From positions 1,240,001 to 1,304,000 of the forward strand of contig NZ_JACNMJ010000001.1 of NCBI RefSeq assembly GCF_014526325.1: DNA of 64,000 nucleotides, given 5' to 3'. Position 1 is the first letter of the stretch. Each line of letters opens with the position of its first letter. This DNA comes from Psychroserpens algicola (GTDB lineage Bacteria; Bacteroidota; Bacteroidia; Flavobacteriales; Flavobacteriaceae). The notes beneath the pieces are model-generated. The model ran no database searches and was not told where the DNA came from. It saw nothing but the letters and a program-made list of their open reading frames with translations. This document shows positions 50,139 through 60,130 of the stretch, piece after piece. Both the position numbers and the translations under genes were made by a program.

Positions 50139-53100
50139 TTATAATTGTTCAATTTCAAAAAATGTTCCTCTACCATTTGCCAATATTGTGGCACCTGCTG
50201 CTGGTCTAGAAAAAGAGACGTCTAGAGTTTGTCCGGCTGTAAGGTTTATGATTGAGGTTACCTGACGAACTACCTGTCCATTACCATGATGGTTAAATTC
50301 TTGTCTGCGTTCTTGAGTTCCATTTACACGGATTCTTACGGCGAATTGGCCAGTTCCTGTATTATCATCCATAGTGATTTGTGAAGTTACACGATATAGA
50401 CCAGTGGTTGGTACTGTAAAACGATCTGTTGTGGTATTAAAATTTCCGTTAGTATCGAAATCTACGGTGTCAAAATTTACTTTTACAGTCCCACTTCCTG
50501 TTTCAGTTTGTGCTGTACTCATAGTGATACGAGCAATAGATTTAGTTGGGTTAAGGCTAGATAGATCTACGGTTTGTGGCACTTGGCCGTCATCTTCTAT
50601 TTCAAGGGTTAAGATATTAGTAGACGAGTTGAAGTTGAATGTGTCTATATGTTGGTTGTCAGTATTTACAGTTTGAAGACTGGATAGATCAACTGTTTGA
50701 GCAGGTTGTCCATCGTCTTGTATTTCAAGAGTTAGAATATTACTAGATGTATTAAAACTAAATGTGTCAATTTGTTGATTGTCTGTATCGATTGTAGGAT
50801 TTTGAAAAGTAACATTACCTGTACCATCCGTCGTCATTACTTGACCATTTATACCATCTATTAGTGGCATATTGTATTGGTCATTAATATTCATTAAACC
50901 ACTTTTGTATATAATAAGGGCATTTCCACGTGCTAGATCTGAGGTTCCATTGCCGATACTAAAGAGCCTATCATTATTATTTGCTGCTGTGCTATTTACA
51001 GGAACATAAGTAGTATTATAATGTCCTATACTGGTTTCAGCATAAGATGGTGCTTCAGTCAAATGTCCCATAGCTGTTGACAAACGGCCTGAAGCTGTTG
51101 TTGAGCGACCCAATGCTGTAGAAGTATCTCCAGATGCATCTGTGTTATTTCCAAGGGCAACACTATAATTGCCACTAGCCTCAGCGCTATTCCCTATAGC
51201 TACGCTTCCAATGCCTATAGCTCGAGTAATTATACCCATAGAAACACTATTTTCACCTGAGGCGAGCGCATTTAAACCTGCTGCAAAGGAATTTTCGCCA
51301 ACATTAGCTTCGTCCCATACATTTGAATTGAATAAGCCAAAGTTTCCTCTCACTTCACCCACTCTAAAAGCAGACTTATGTGGATTAAAGAACATACGAG
51401 AACCATTACCTGACAAAGTTATTGGGTCTCCTGCTCCATTGGTGCCAGTAACTTCAAAGCCATCATTACCACTAACTCTAACGGCTCCATTAGTAGCGTT
51501 AATTATTCTGCCATTTCCAAGACCACCTTCATCATAAGCTTGGTCTAATGTGTTTTGGGTATTTCCATCTTGCAAGCTAGATAAATCAACAGTAGTTGTA
51601 TTGCCAGCTTCAGTAATTTCTAAATCTGTTCCGTTTAATGTTGCTGCAGTAATTACTTCATTACTCGCATCTGTATCATTATCATTAGCGATATGATTAT
51701 TTATTGCAGTAGTATTACTCGCAACAGCCGTAGATTGATCTAATGCTGATAAATCTACAGTATCAGAATTACCATTTTCAATGTCAACAGTTAAAATATT
51801 ACTACCATTAAGACTCAGGTTTTCTATGTTTTGATTGTCTGAACCAGTGCCATCTTGTAATGCTGATAAATCTATATTAGTTGTAGTACTAGCCTCAGTT
51901 ATTTGTAAGGTAGTTCCACTGAGAGAAGCTGCAGTAATTACTTCATTACTCGCATCTGTATCATTATCATTAGCAATATGATTATTTATTGCAGTAGTAT
52001 TACTCGCAACAGCCGTAGATTGATCTAATGCTGATAAATCTACGGTGTCAGAATTACCATTTTCAATGTCAATAGTTAACATATTACTACCATTAAGACT
52101 CAGGTTTTCTATGTTTTGATTGTCTGAACCAGTGCCATCCTGTAATATTCCCAAATCAATAGAAGTTCCTGTACCGTTTTGAATCCCTAAATTTAAAGTT
52201 GTGCCTGTTAATGAAGCGGCTGTTAAATTCTGATTGTCTGTATTTGTGAAAACTGTACTAGGATCAACCCAGTTAGCATCACCATTAGCATCAGTACTTA
52301 AAATGTAACCTAAAGTTTCATTTCCATCGGTATAGCGAAACGTTGAAGCTACTTCTAATAAATCATTGACATATACATTACCCGAACCATTATTACCTAC
52401 AATACCAAAATGACCTGCCCAATTGATTGTTCCTCCAGTAGCAGTAGCTAATACACCAGTATTAACGATACCACCTGAAGTTGCAGTAAATAAACCACCT
52501 ATATTTTCATCACTGGCACCAGATACTGTGGCATAGATGCCTGTGTTATTGTCACCACTACCACTAACTGATGTAGAAACCCCAATATTATTATCTCCAT
52601 TTGCAGTATTTGAAAGCGATGCGGCAATTGATGTTGATGATGAGTTTGAATTTTGAACTATTACAGCAGAACCTATGATGGCAGATGTACTTGATGTTTC
52701 TGCAGTGATATATTGCCCATAACCACCAGTTGAAGAGGTTTGTGAATAATCTATATTCATACCACTAACTTGAGCGCCAGAATAGTTTATGTCTAATGCA
52801 GCAATTGGTGTAGTATCACCAATACCAACATTACCTTGAGTAAATATATTGTCATTTATATCATTTGGGTTTGCTGAGGTACCTTCTTCATGCCAATCGG
52901 CATCACTTGTTTGGTTTTGAAAACTAATATTACCAGCACCATCTGTGGTCATGACTTGTCCAGATGTTCCATCAGTTAAAGGCATGTTATATGCATCGTT
53001 AATATTCATTAAGCCATTTTTGTATATGGTTAGAGCGTTGCTTCTGAGGGTATTTGATGTACCATTTCCTACTACAAATAAGCGGTCATTTGCATTAAAA

Positions 53101-54722
53101 GCAGTTGATGAATTTTCAGTATAATTGGTATTGTATAATCCAAATACGGTTTCAGCATAGGATTCGGCATTTAAATAAGTTCCCATAGTTACAGAATTAG
53201 CTGCATTTGAGTTGGAGTATTCTCCAAAGGCAAACGAATAGTCAGCATTAGTAGCATTTTGTGAACGACCAAAGGCAAAACTATAGTCACCTCTTGCAAA
53301 AATATTATTACCAAAAGCAAAAGATCTATCTCCATAGGCTCCAGAATTATTTCCGCTTGCAAAGGCATAATTTCCGTTAGCATCATTATCTAATCCAGTG
53401 GAAAAACTATAGTTTCCTGTAGCTGTAGATTCAATACCAAAAGCTATTGCATAATTTCCACTAGCTTGGGTGTCATTACCAACTGAAAAGCTGTAATCAC
53501 CAATATTGGTATCATCCCAGCGTCCTCTATCAGCAAAACCAGCTCTAAGTGCACCTTTTCTAGGATTAAAAAACATACGCATACCATCACCAGTAATTTC
53601 ATCGTCTATAGTATTTCCTGACCCATAAGTTCCTGTAATTAATAAGCCGTCTGTTCCATTAATTGTCACTGCTCCATTGTCTGCCATAATATCTTTACCA
53701 ACACCAGCACCACCTTCATCATAGGCTTGGTCTAAGGTATTTTGGGTATCTCCATCGCCAATTACATCCTGAAAAGTCACATTACCGATACCATCAGTAG
53801 TCATGACTTGGCCATTGGTGCCATCTGTTTCTGGCAATATATAGCGATTGGCATTACCTATTCCAAATGAAGTTTTACCTATGAAATAACCAGCATAGCC
53901 ATTGGTGTTTCTAACGTCTGAGTACATACCATAATGAGTACCAGAAAGGGGTGAAGCGATTAGTATTCTATAACCATACTTGTCTCCTGTATTTGTGTTA
54001 GACCCTACAGGAAAACTGATATTCGCCCCATAAAGATCTCCTGGTCCTGACACACCTCCAAAATTTCCACTGTAAAGATTTAAGTTGCTATTAGCATTAA
54101 TATTAATGGCATTAGCTCTAAATAGATAACTGAAATCATTAATGTTTCCAGTAATTTGACTGTAAATTCCAGTTACTCCAGCTGTCCCAGATCCATTTAA
54201 TGTTAATGAAGATGATAAACCTCTTAGGGAACCTGCATTATTTGTAATATTTAAAGGTCTAACTAAGGAGATTCCATTAATGTTTGATACATTTTCATCT
54301 ACTACTAAAAGTTTGTTACCACTAATATTAGGATTCCCTATTCCAACCCTTCCTTGTCTATAGATATTATCATTGATATCATAAGGAGCTGTTGTAGAGA
54401 CTCCTTCATACCAATCTGCATCTTCTGTATGGTTTCCAACTGTTATCCAAGATGTGGCTCCATTATCCCAATAATAAAAACCTTTAGTCGGAGTTCCGTT
54501 TCCGGTAACAAACACCATCATGCCATCTTGATCTACTGTTGGGTTTGTCGTTGGGAAATTATCTATACGAGGTATTAATATACCATCAGCATTGGTTGGA
54601 CTTGCCAAATTAGACGCACTGACATCTAAAGTCGCTTTTGGGTCTGTATTACCAACACCAACTTGGGCAAAACTTGGTAAAGAACAAAGTAGTAATAGTA
54701 GGGAGAGTTTAATTGTCTTCAT
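50139..54722 (-). CDS. Very large secreted repeat protein with YadA-head-like repeats and C1q-like C-terminus
   Basis: A 1527-aa exported protein. The signal peptide MKTIKLSLLLLLCSLPSFAQ is followed by VGVGNTDPKATLDVSASN, a start typical of flavobacterial fibre proteins. Two blocks of 14-residue repeats (for example GDYSFAFGRSQNAT and SGNYSVALGNNTDA; about 410-540 and 1140-1225) resemble the left-handed beta-roll of trimeric autotransporter heads. Between them lies a 95-residue duplication. The last 130 residues (TGLYRVTSQITMDD, GRGTFFEIEQL) look like a C1q/TNF-type trimer domain. No type IX sorting domain or YadA anchor was seen. A trimeric surface or appendage fibre is inferred. Confidence 0.75.
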   Translation of the reverse strand: MKTIKLSLLLLLCSLPSFAQVGVGNTDPKATLDVSASNLASPTNADGILIPRIDNFPTTNPTVDQDGMMVFVTGNGTPTKGFYYWDNGATSWITVGNHTEDADWYEGVSTTAPYDINDNIYRQGRVGIGNPNISGNKLLVVDENVSNINGISLVRPLNITNNAGSLRGLSSSLTLNGSGTAGVTGIYSQITGNINDFSYLFRANAININANSNLNLYSGNFGGVSGPGDLYGANISFPVGSNTNTGDKYGYRILIASPLSGTHYGMYSDVRNTNGYAGYFIGKTSFGIGNANRYILPETDGTNGQVMTTDGIGNVTFQDVIGDGDTQNTLDQAYDEGGAGVGKDIMADNGAVTINGTDGLLITGTYGSGNTIDDEITGDGMRMFFNPRKGALRAGFADRGRWDDTNIGDYSFSVGNDTQASGNYAIAFGIESTATGNYSFSTGLDNDANGNYAFASGNNSGAYGDRSFAFGNNIFARGDYSFAFGRSQNATNADYSFAFGEYSNSNAANSVTMGTYLNAESYAETVFGLYNTNYTENSSTAFNANDRLFVVGNGTSNTLRSNALTIYKNGLMNINDAYNMPLTDGTSGQVMTTDGAGNISFQNQTSDADWHEEGTSANPNDINDNIFTQGNVGIGDTTPIAALDINYSGAQVSGMNIDYSQTSSTGGYGQYITAETSSTSAIIGSAVIVQNSNSSSTSIAASLSNTANGDNNIGVSTSVSGSGDNNTGIYATVSGASDENIGGLFTATSGGIVNTGVLATATGGTINWAGHFGIVGNNGSGNVYVNDLLEVASTFRYTDGNETLGYILSTDANGDANWVDPSTVFTNTDNQNLTAASLTGTTLNLGIQNGTGTSIDLGILQDGTGSDNQNIENLSLNGSNMLTIDIENGNSDTVDLSALDQSTAVASNTTAINNHIANDNDTDASNEVITAASLSGTTLQITEASTTTNIDLSALQDGTGSDNQNIENLSLNGSNILTVDIENGNSDTVDLSALDQSTAVASNTTAINNHIANDNDTDASNEVITAATLNGTDLEITEAGNTTTVDLSSLQDGNTQNTLDQAYDEGGLGNGRIINATNGAVRVSGNDGFEVTGTNGAGDPITLSGNGSRMFFNPHKSAFRVGEVRGNFGLFNSNVWDEANVGENSFAAGLNALASGENSVSMGIITRAIGIGSVAIGNSAEASGNYSVALGNNTDASGDTSTALGRSTTASGRLSTAMGHLTEAPSYAETSIGHYNTTYVPVNSTAANNNDRLFSIGNGTSDLARGNALIIYKSGLMNINDQYNMPLIDGINGQVMTTDGTGNVTFQNPTIDTDNQQIDTFSFNTSSNILTLEIQDDGQPAQTVDLSSLQTVNTDNQHIDTFNFNSSTNILTLEIEDDGQVPQTVDLSSLNPTKSIARITMSTAQTETGSGTVKVNFDTVDFDTNGNFNTTTDRFTVPTTGLYRVTSQITMDDNTGTGQFAVRIRVNGTQERRQEFNHHGNGQVVRQVTSIINLTAGQTLDVSFSRPAAGATILANGRGTFFEIEQL
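51571..52140 (-). repeat. 285-bp in-frame tandem duplication inside the repeat protein gene
   Basis: Two copies offset by 285 bp (95 codons): GCAGTAATTACTTCATTACT begins at about 51646 and again at 51931, ACTACCATTAAGACTCAGG at 51801 and 52086. Copies are nearly identical over most of their length, which suggests recent duplication or gene conversion. Confidence 0.85.
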
Positions 54723-54750
54723 AGTAAAATAATTTTGAGCCATTAGCAGA

Positions 54751-54948
54751 TTAAAGTTTTACGTCGACATCAAAGGCATTTCTAACATCTCTGATTATAG
54801 TGTGGACGTAGTAGGTAACTGCAAGAAAAAGTTCACTTCCGCCTAGAATAAATGGGTTAAGGTTTCCCATCAACTGAATGGATACATGACCTGCCAAAAA
54901 ACTTGAATTAATAATTAATAGGGAGACGAGAAGCGTAGACGTTTTCAT
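54751..54948 (-). CDS. Small membrane or exported protein (65 aa)
   Basis: A 65-aa protein starting MKTSTLLVSLLIINSSFLAG, a signal peptide or membrane helix, with a second hydrophobic stretch (ILGGSELFLAVTYYV, about 34-48) and a charged tail. It lies 28 bp upstream of the repeat-protein gene on the same strand and 156 bp after the hybrid sensor gene, so it may be the first gene of the fibre operon. No family is recognised. Confidence 0.5.
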   Translation of the reverse strand: MKTSTLLVSLLIINSSFLAGHVSIQLMGNLNPFILGGSELFLAVTYYVHTIIRDVRNAFDVDVKL

Positions 54949-55104
54949 CTGAAAAATGGTTTATGATTAATAGCATCACAAACCTATTGCTAAACGCTAA
55001 AAATGGTCTTGATTATTTTTTCAAAAGCAAGGAGTATTTTGTCAAAATGATGAAAAATGACATGGAGTATTTTATCAAATTAAAAATAAAATACTGAAAA
55101 TCAG

Positions 55105-58100
55105 TTAATTACGAAATTCAGACGGACTTTGCTCAAATTCGTCCTTAAACGCCTTAGAAAACCAGTTGGGATCGTTAAATCCTGTGGAATATGCAATTTC
55201 AGAAACGGATAAATCTGTGGTTTTTAGTAGTTCTTTACCTTTTTCTAATCGTACTTTTCTAATAAAAATTGCTGTGCTTGTATTAGAGACAGCTTTGAGT
55301 TTGCGGTAAAGCTGTGAGTCACTCATTGCCATAAATTGTGCTAATTCGGTAGCTCCAAATTTGGAGTCATCCAAATGTGTATGAATACCTTCAATGACTT
55401 TATTTAAAAAGATGATATTTTTATCACTAGCTTCCTTTTTATGTTTTGTTGTTTCAACAATTGTTTTTACCGAATAGCGCTCTTGGAGTTGCTTTCGTTT
55501 GGCAATGAGCATGTGGATGCGTAGTCGTAATTCTTCTTTTTGAAAAGGTTTGGTCAAATAGGCGTCTGCACCACTGGTAATTCCTTCTAATTTATCCTCT
55601 TGCATGGCCTTAGAGGTGAGCATTACTATTGGAATGTGGTTGGTATTAGTATTGGCTTGTAGCTTTTGTGTTAATTGAAAACCATCCATAACAGGCATCA
55701 TTACATCGGTTATAACAATGTCTGGGATGGTTGTTTCAGCAAGTGTTAGGCCTTCTTTACCATTTATTGCATAACTTACTTTGTAATCGGGCTGTAAGCA
55801 GGAGGCGATGTAACGTGCCATATCAGCATTGTCTTCAACAATAAGAACTGTATTAGAATCATCATCTGAAATGGTTTCATTGAGTTGAGGCACAACAGTA
55901 CCTAATGGTATTTGATGATCACTCAGAGTGATATGTTCTTTAGGTGCAGAAGTTGTTATTGGCAGTGTGATTGTAAATGATGTTCCGATATCTAGTTTTG
56001 ATTCAACAGTTATGATACCATTGCACAATTCGACGAGTTCTTTTGTTAAAGCGAGTCCGATGCCTGTACCTTGCGATACGCTATGTTCGTTGTTTTCTAC
56101 TTGATAAAACCGATCAAAAATATGAGGCAAAGCGTCTTCAGAAATTCCGAAACCTTCATCAGTTATTTGAATTTGTAATGTTGTAGGGTTTAACTTATTT
56201 ACAGAGATTTTTAGTTCAGAATTTTCCGGAGAAAACTTTAAGGCATTAGAGATCATATTCGTTAGAATTTGACGCATTTTCTCGGCATCAAAATCCATCA
56301 TTATTTCATCTTGGTTAGTGTTGAAATGGATGCTAATATGTTTATCTGTAGCAATACTCAAAAAACCAGCTACAATATGATTAGAAAATGCAACAATATC
56401 ATTTTGAATAAGATTTAAATTAAGCCGACCCTTTTCGAGCTTTGCTAAATCCAGCATTTGATTGACCAGATTAAGAAGGTTATTGCTGTTTTGTTCTATG
56501 GTATTTAGTGACGTATTAACATCTTCTGTATCAGAAAATCGTTCTTTTAAATTACCAATATAACCCAGAATAATGGTTAACGGTGTTCTAAATTCGTGCG
56601 TGATGTTAGTAATGAACCGAGACTTTAAATTGTCTAAATCTTGTAATCGTTTAGATTCCTGACCAGCAATTTGGCGTTGGAGACTAATTCTGTAAAAGGT
56701 GTAAACCAAGCTTAAAAATAATGCTAAGTAAATGAGGTAAGCAACATTGCTTTTATACCAAGGCGGAGTAACATTGATATGTAATTCTAAAGGGTGTTTT
56801 TGCCATAAGTCGTTTCTCGATTTACCTTGTATTTGTAAAGTATATGATTTTGAAGATAAATTTAAAAGCTGAATACTATGTTTGCTGTTTAGGGTATTCC
56901 ATTCTTTATCATCTGGCAAAAGTTTGTAAACATATTTGATATTACTATTAGGTCTGAAATCTAACGCCGAAAAATCTATATTTACAGGGAAATCATTGTA
57001 ATTTAAGTTGAGACTTTTGGAATTAACGATACTAGTTGATAATGCATCTGAAATTCCAGGAGACATATAATGGTCTTTTATTTTTAAGCTGGTAAATTTT
57101 ATGTTTCCTTCCTGATCTAATTCTCCAATTCGATGTGGATTAAATATGTTTAAACCATTTATACCACCAAAATACAAATATCCATTGCTTTCATTTTTAA
57201 AAGTTGCACCAAGATTAAACTCAGTACTTTGAACGCCATCCTTTGGGTTGTAATTTGTAAATTCTTCGGTGGTTTTATTAAACTTAAATAAACCGCCATT
57301 TGTTGATAACCAAAGGTTCCCTAAGTCATCTTCATTGATATTATATACAAACGTATTACTTAGTCCTTCGCGTTTGCCGTAAGATGTGAAACTATCGGTT
57401 TCAGAATTGTATTTATTTAGTCCTTTTCTGCTGGCAACCCATAGTGTATTGTCTGTATCAATAAATGAACTCAAAACACCTCTGGTAGCTAGACCATTTG
57501 ACTCGTCATAATTTTTTATTGCGATTAATTGGTCAGCTTCAAAGTTAAGTTTTGACAATCCTTTTTGGGTAGACATCCAGTAATTATTGTTATGGTCTTC
57601 AACCATCGAAAGTGTAAAAACTGAAGCCAGTTCATTTGAACTATAATTTTTAAAACTAAAATCAGAATTGGCAACATTGCCAATAAATTTGCAAAATCCA
57701 GCATTAAATGTTGTCACCCATATATCTCCAGATTTATCTTTGAAAATATGCCTTATATTTTCTGATGGTAGTTTTGAATTGTCAGAAGCATCAATAGGAA
57801 CTGCTATTATTTTAGGATTATGGATGTCTAGATTTTGTAAAGGAATTACAAAAACACCTTTATGATTCACAAACCAGACATTGTTTTTAGTATCTCTGGT
57901 AATTCCTCTAATACGATTATGACTGTCAATTAATTTGAATTGAGATTTGTCATTATTATTTGAAATAATGAGTCCGCTTGAAGACCCAATAAACAAATAG
58001 TCCTTAGTGTCGTAAACAGCAAATACTGAAGGATCATCTAATGAAAAGTCATTTGTTGGCTGCTCAAAAACATTTTGGGTTTCAATGGCAGTAATGTCGA

Positions 58101-59091
58101 GATTAATATTTCCTATAAATAGTAAATTATTAGCAATAAATAATTCATTAATTGTATCAGAATTTATAGTCGAACTATCGTACTTTTTGTTGGCCTTATA
58201 ATGGTTAGAAATTATGAGACTATCATTTGAGTACTTAGCAATATAAAGTCCGGATGATGTCCCCAAATAATAGATATCATTTTTAAAGGTTAAAGTATTT
58301 ATATGAAGGTTAATAAGGTTTTTGTCCTTAACAACTGGAATCATAGCTATTTCAGATGTCTTATGATTCAGTTTGTAAATACCGTTGGTAGAAGCCACCA
58401 AAATCTCATCGTTTATGGTTTTAAGGTTTGTAATATTAGTATCGAGTTTGGTAAGTAATTTGAAATTTAAATCGATTCCAGAATCCATTACATTAGTTAA
58501 TGAAGCACTGTAAATATGACCATCATGAGTGCCTACATAAAGTTTGTTTTCAAAGGTTGTGATACCGGTAATTCGAAGCGGAAGTTTGTCAAGGCTATCA
58601 TTAAGATAATAGTAGTTTGCCCCATCAACTATAACTAAGCCACTATTGTAATAGGCAGCAATCACTAAATTCTTGTGCTTTATGATCCTTGTACAATTGG
58701 TATTAGTTTCACCAATATGACTTATAGACTCGTCAAGCGTGTTGTATCTAAGCAAGCCATGTTGTCCAGTGCCAATGTGTATGTCATTATCATTGGTTAA
58801 AATAGCACCAATTCTATAACCTGCAATATCTAATCCAGAAGAGCTGTCTGGCTGAGGTGTAAAAAAAGCATGACCATCATACCTGACGACACCATCAGAA
58901 GTCCCTAACCAAATAAAACCATTGATATCTTCGTCAATACAATGAATGGTTTCTTGAGGTAAGCCTTCATCTAAGCCAAGATGCGAAAAGGTTAACTTTT
59001 GAGCACTAGAAATTAAGCTGACTAAACATAAAAGCAGGAAAAGGTTAGTTGTACTTAATCTAGAAAAATAAATATGAATTTTATTTGTCAT
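55105..59091 (-). CDS. Hybrid two-component system protein (sensor kinase, receiver and AraC regulator in one)
   Basis: A 1328-aa one-piece two-component system. After a signal sequence a periplasmic sensor (about 30-720) carries beta-propeller repeats (QETIHCIDEDINGFIWLGTS, GLPQE-type two-component propeller), then a Y_Y_Y domain (about 720-780), one membrane helix (about 785-805), a HisKA with the phospho-His in ITHEFRTPLTIIL, a HATPase (FKDRFYQVENNE-type F-box, GTGIGLALTKEL), a receiver with Asp in DIVITDVMMPVMDG (about 1130), and a C-terminal AraC HTH (LSVSEIAYSTGFNDPNWFS). The first start is TTG; I use the ATG at 59091. Such proteins usually sense glycans; the nearby fibre operon is a possible target. 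Confidence 0.93.
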   Translation of the reverse strand: MTNKIHIYFSRLSTTNLFLLLCLVSLISSAQKLTFSHLGLDEGLPQETIHCIDEDINGFIWLGTSDGVVRYDGHAFFTPQPDSSSGLDIAGYRIGAILTNDNDIHIGTGQHGLLRYNTLDESISHIGETNTNCTRIIKHKNLVIAAYYNSGLVIVDGANYYYLNDSLDKLPLRITGITTFENKLYVGTHDGHIYSASLTNVMDSGIDLNFKLLTKLDTNITNLKTINDEILVASTNGIYKLNHKTSEIAMIPVVKDKNLINLHINTLTFKNDIYYLGTSSGLYIAKYSNDSLIISNHYKANKKYDSSTINSDTINELFIANNLLFIGNINLDITAIETQNVFEQPTNDFSLDDPSVFAVYDTKDYLFIGSSSGLIISNNNDKSQFKLIDSHNRIRGITRDTKNNVWFVNHKGVFVIPLQNLDIHNPKIIAVPIDASDNSKLPSENIRHIFKDKSGDIWVTTFNAGFCKFIGNVANSDFSFKNYSSNELASVFTLSMVEDHNNNYWMSTQKGLSKLNFEADQLIAIKNYDESNGLATRGVLSSFIDTDNTLWVASRKGLNKYNSETDSFTSYGKREGLSNTFVYNINEDDLGNLWLSTNGGLFKFNKTTEEFTNYNPKDGVQSTEFNLGATFKNESNGYLYFGGINGLNIFNPHRIGELDQEGNIKFTSLKIKDHYMSPGISDALSTSIVNSKSLNLNYNDFPVNIDFSALDFRPNSNIKYVYKLLPDDKEWNTLNSKHSIQLLNLSSKSYTLQIQGKSRNDLWQKHPLELHINVTPPWYKSNVAYLIYLALFLSLVYTFYRISLQRQIAGQESKRLQDLDNLKSRFITNITHEFRTPLTIILGYIGNLKERFSDTEDVNTSLNTIEQNSNNLLNLVNQMLDLAKLEKGRLNLNLIQNDIVAFSNHIVAGFLSIATDKHISIHFNTNQDEIMMDFDAEKMRQILTNMISNALKFSPENSELKISVNKLNPTTLQIQITDEGFGISEDALPHIFDRFYQVENNEHSVSQGTGIGLALTKELVELCNGIITVESKLDIGTSFTITLPITTSAPKEHITLSDHQIPLGTVVPQLNETISDDDSNTVLIVEDNADMARYIASCLQPDYKVSYAINGKEGLTLAETTIPDIVITDVMMPVMDGFQLTQKLQANTNTNHIPIVMLTSKAMQEDKLEGITSGADAYLTKPFQKEELRLRIHMLIAKRKQLQERYSVKTIVETTKHKKEASDKNIIFLNKVIEGIHTHLDDSKFGATELAQFMAMSDSQLYRKLKAVSNTSTAIFIRKVRLEKGKELLKTTDLSVSEIAYSTGFNDPNWFSKAFKDEFEQSPSEFRN

Positions 59092-59197
59092 CAACGATTA
59101 TAGTCAAACACTAAAATACTAATTCTTTAACTTATAGGGAAATACTTACTATTAATTGATAAGCAATTTGTAATTTTCCGAAGTAAAAAAAGAATGC

Positions 59198-60127
59198 ATG
59201 AAAAAGTTTTCGATAGCCATTCATGGTGGTGCAGGTACCTTAGTAAAAGGCATGATGACCCAAGAATTAGAAGCTAAATATAAAAGTGATTTAAAAGCGG
59301 CTTTAGATCAAGGTTATGCAATTTTAAATGAAGGCGGAACGGCTTTAGACGCTGTTGAGGTTGCGGTAAAAATTTTAGAAGATTCGCCCTTATTTAATGC
59401 AGGAAAAGGTTCGGTGTTTACAGCAACCGAATCCCACGAAATGGATGCGAGTATTATGGATGGAAAGACCTTAAATGCTGGTGCCGTGAGTTTAATTACC
59501 GGAATTAAAAACCCAGTGAGCCTAGCGCGTGATGTCATGGAACAAAGTGACCATGTGTTTTTAGCAGGTGAAGGCGCTATGAAATTTGCAAAAGAGCTAA
59601 ATTATACGCTCGAAGACGATACATATTTTTATGATGAATTTCGACACAAACAATGGCTGGAGATAAAAGATACCGATCAGTTTCAGCTGGATCATTCTAC
59701 CAAAAAAGATTCTAAATTTGGTACTGTTGGTGCTGTTGCCTGTGATCAAAACGGAAATATCGCTGCAGCGACATCTACAGGCGGCATGACCAATAAAAAA
59801 TGGGGACGCGTAGGTGATAGCCCGATGATAGGCGCCGGAAATTATGCCAATAACAAAACCTGTGCGATTTCATGTACTGGCAGTGGTGAGTTTTTTATTC
59901 GAGGTGTTGTTGCGTATGACGTGGCTTGCCTCATGGAGCATAAAAACATGAGTTTACATGACGCTTCTGAAGAAGTCATAAATAAACGAATTCTTGAAAT
60001 TGGTGGTGATGGTGGATTGATTGCTGTTGATGCCAAAGGCAATATTGCAATGCCTTTTAATACTGAAGGTATGTATCGTGCAAGTAAAACTTCAGAAGGA
60101 GAAGAAGCTATTTCTATTTATAAATAA
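59198..60127 (+). CDS. Isoaspartyl peptidase/L-asparaginase, Ntn hydrolase
   Basis: A 309-aa plant-type asparaginase precursor. The N-terminus has AIHGGAGTL; NAGKGSVFT (67-75) and MDASIMDG lie in the alpha subunit. Self-cleavage should occur before nucleophile T176 in SKFGTVGAVACD, giving alpha and beta chains; STGGMTNKKWGRVGDSP is the substrate-binding region. No signal peptide. The enzyme hydrolyses beta-aspartyl dipeptides, including beta-Asp-Arg from cyanophycin. Location beside cyanophycinase and cyanophycin synthetase supports that role. It is followed 3 bp later by a GNAT gene. Confidence 0.93.
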   Translation: MKKFSIAIHGGAGTLVKGMMTQELEAKYKSDLKAALDQGYAILNEGGTALDAVEVAVKILEDSPLFNAGKGSVFTATESHEMDASIMDGKTLNAGAVSLITGIKNPVSLARDVMEQSDHVFLAGEGAMKFAKELNYTLEDDTYFYDEFRHKQWLEIKDTDQFQLDHSTKKDSKFGTVGAVACDQNGNIAAATSTGGMTNKKWGRVGDSPMIGAGNYANNKTCAISCTGSGEFFIRGVVAYDVACLMEHKNMSLHDASEEVINKRILEIGGDGGLIAVDAKGNIAMPFNTEGMYRASKTSEGEEAISIYK

Positions 60128-60130
60128 GTC

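Noticed and set aside
51169-51537. A 122-codon frame opposite the fibre gene
   Set aside because: Repeat-derived Pro/Leu/Ala-rich shadow of beta-roll repeats.
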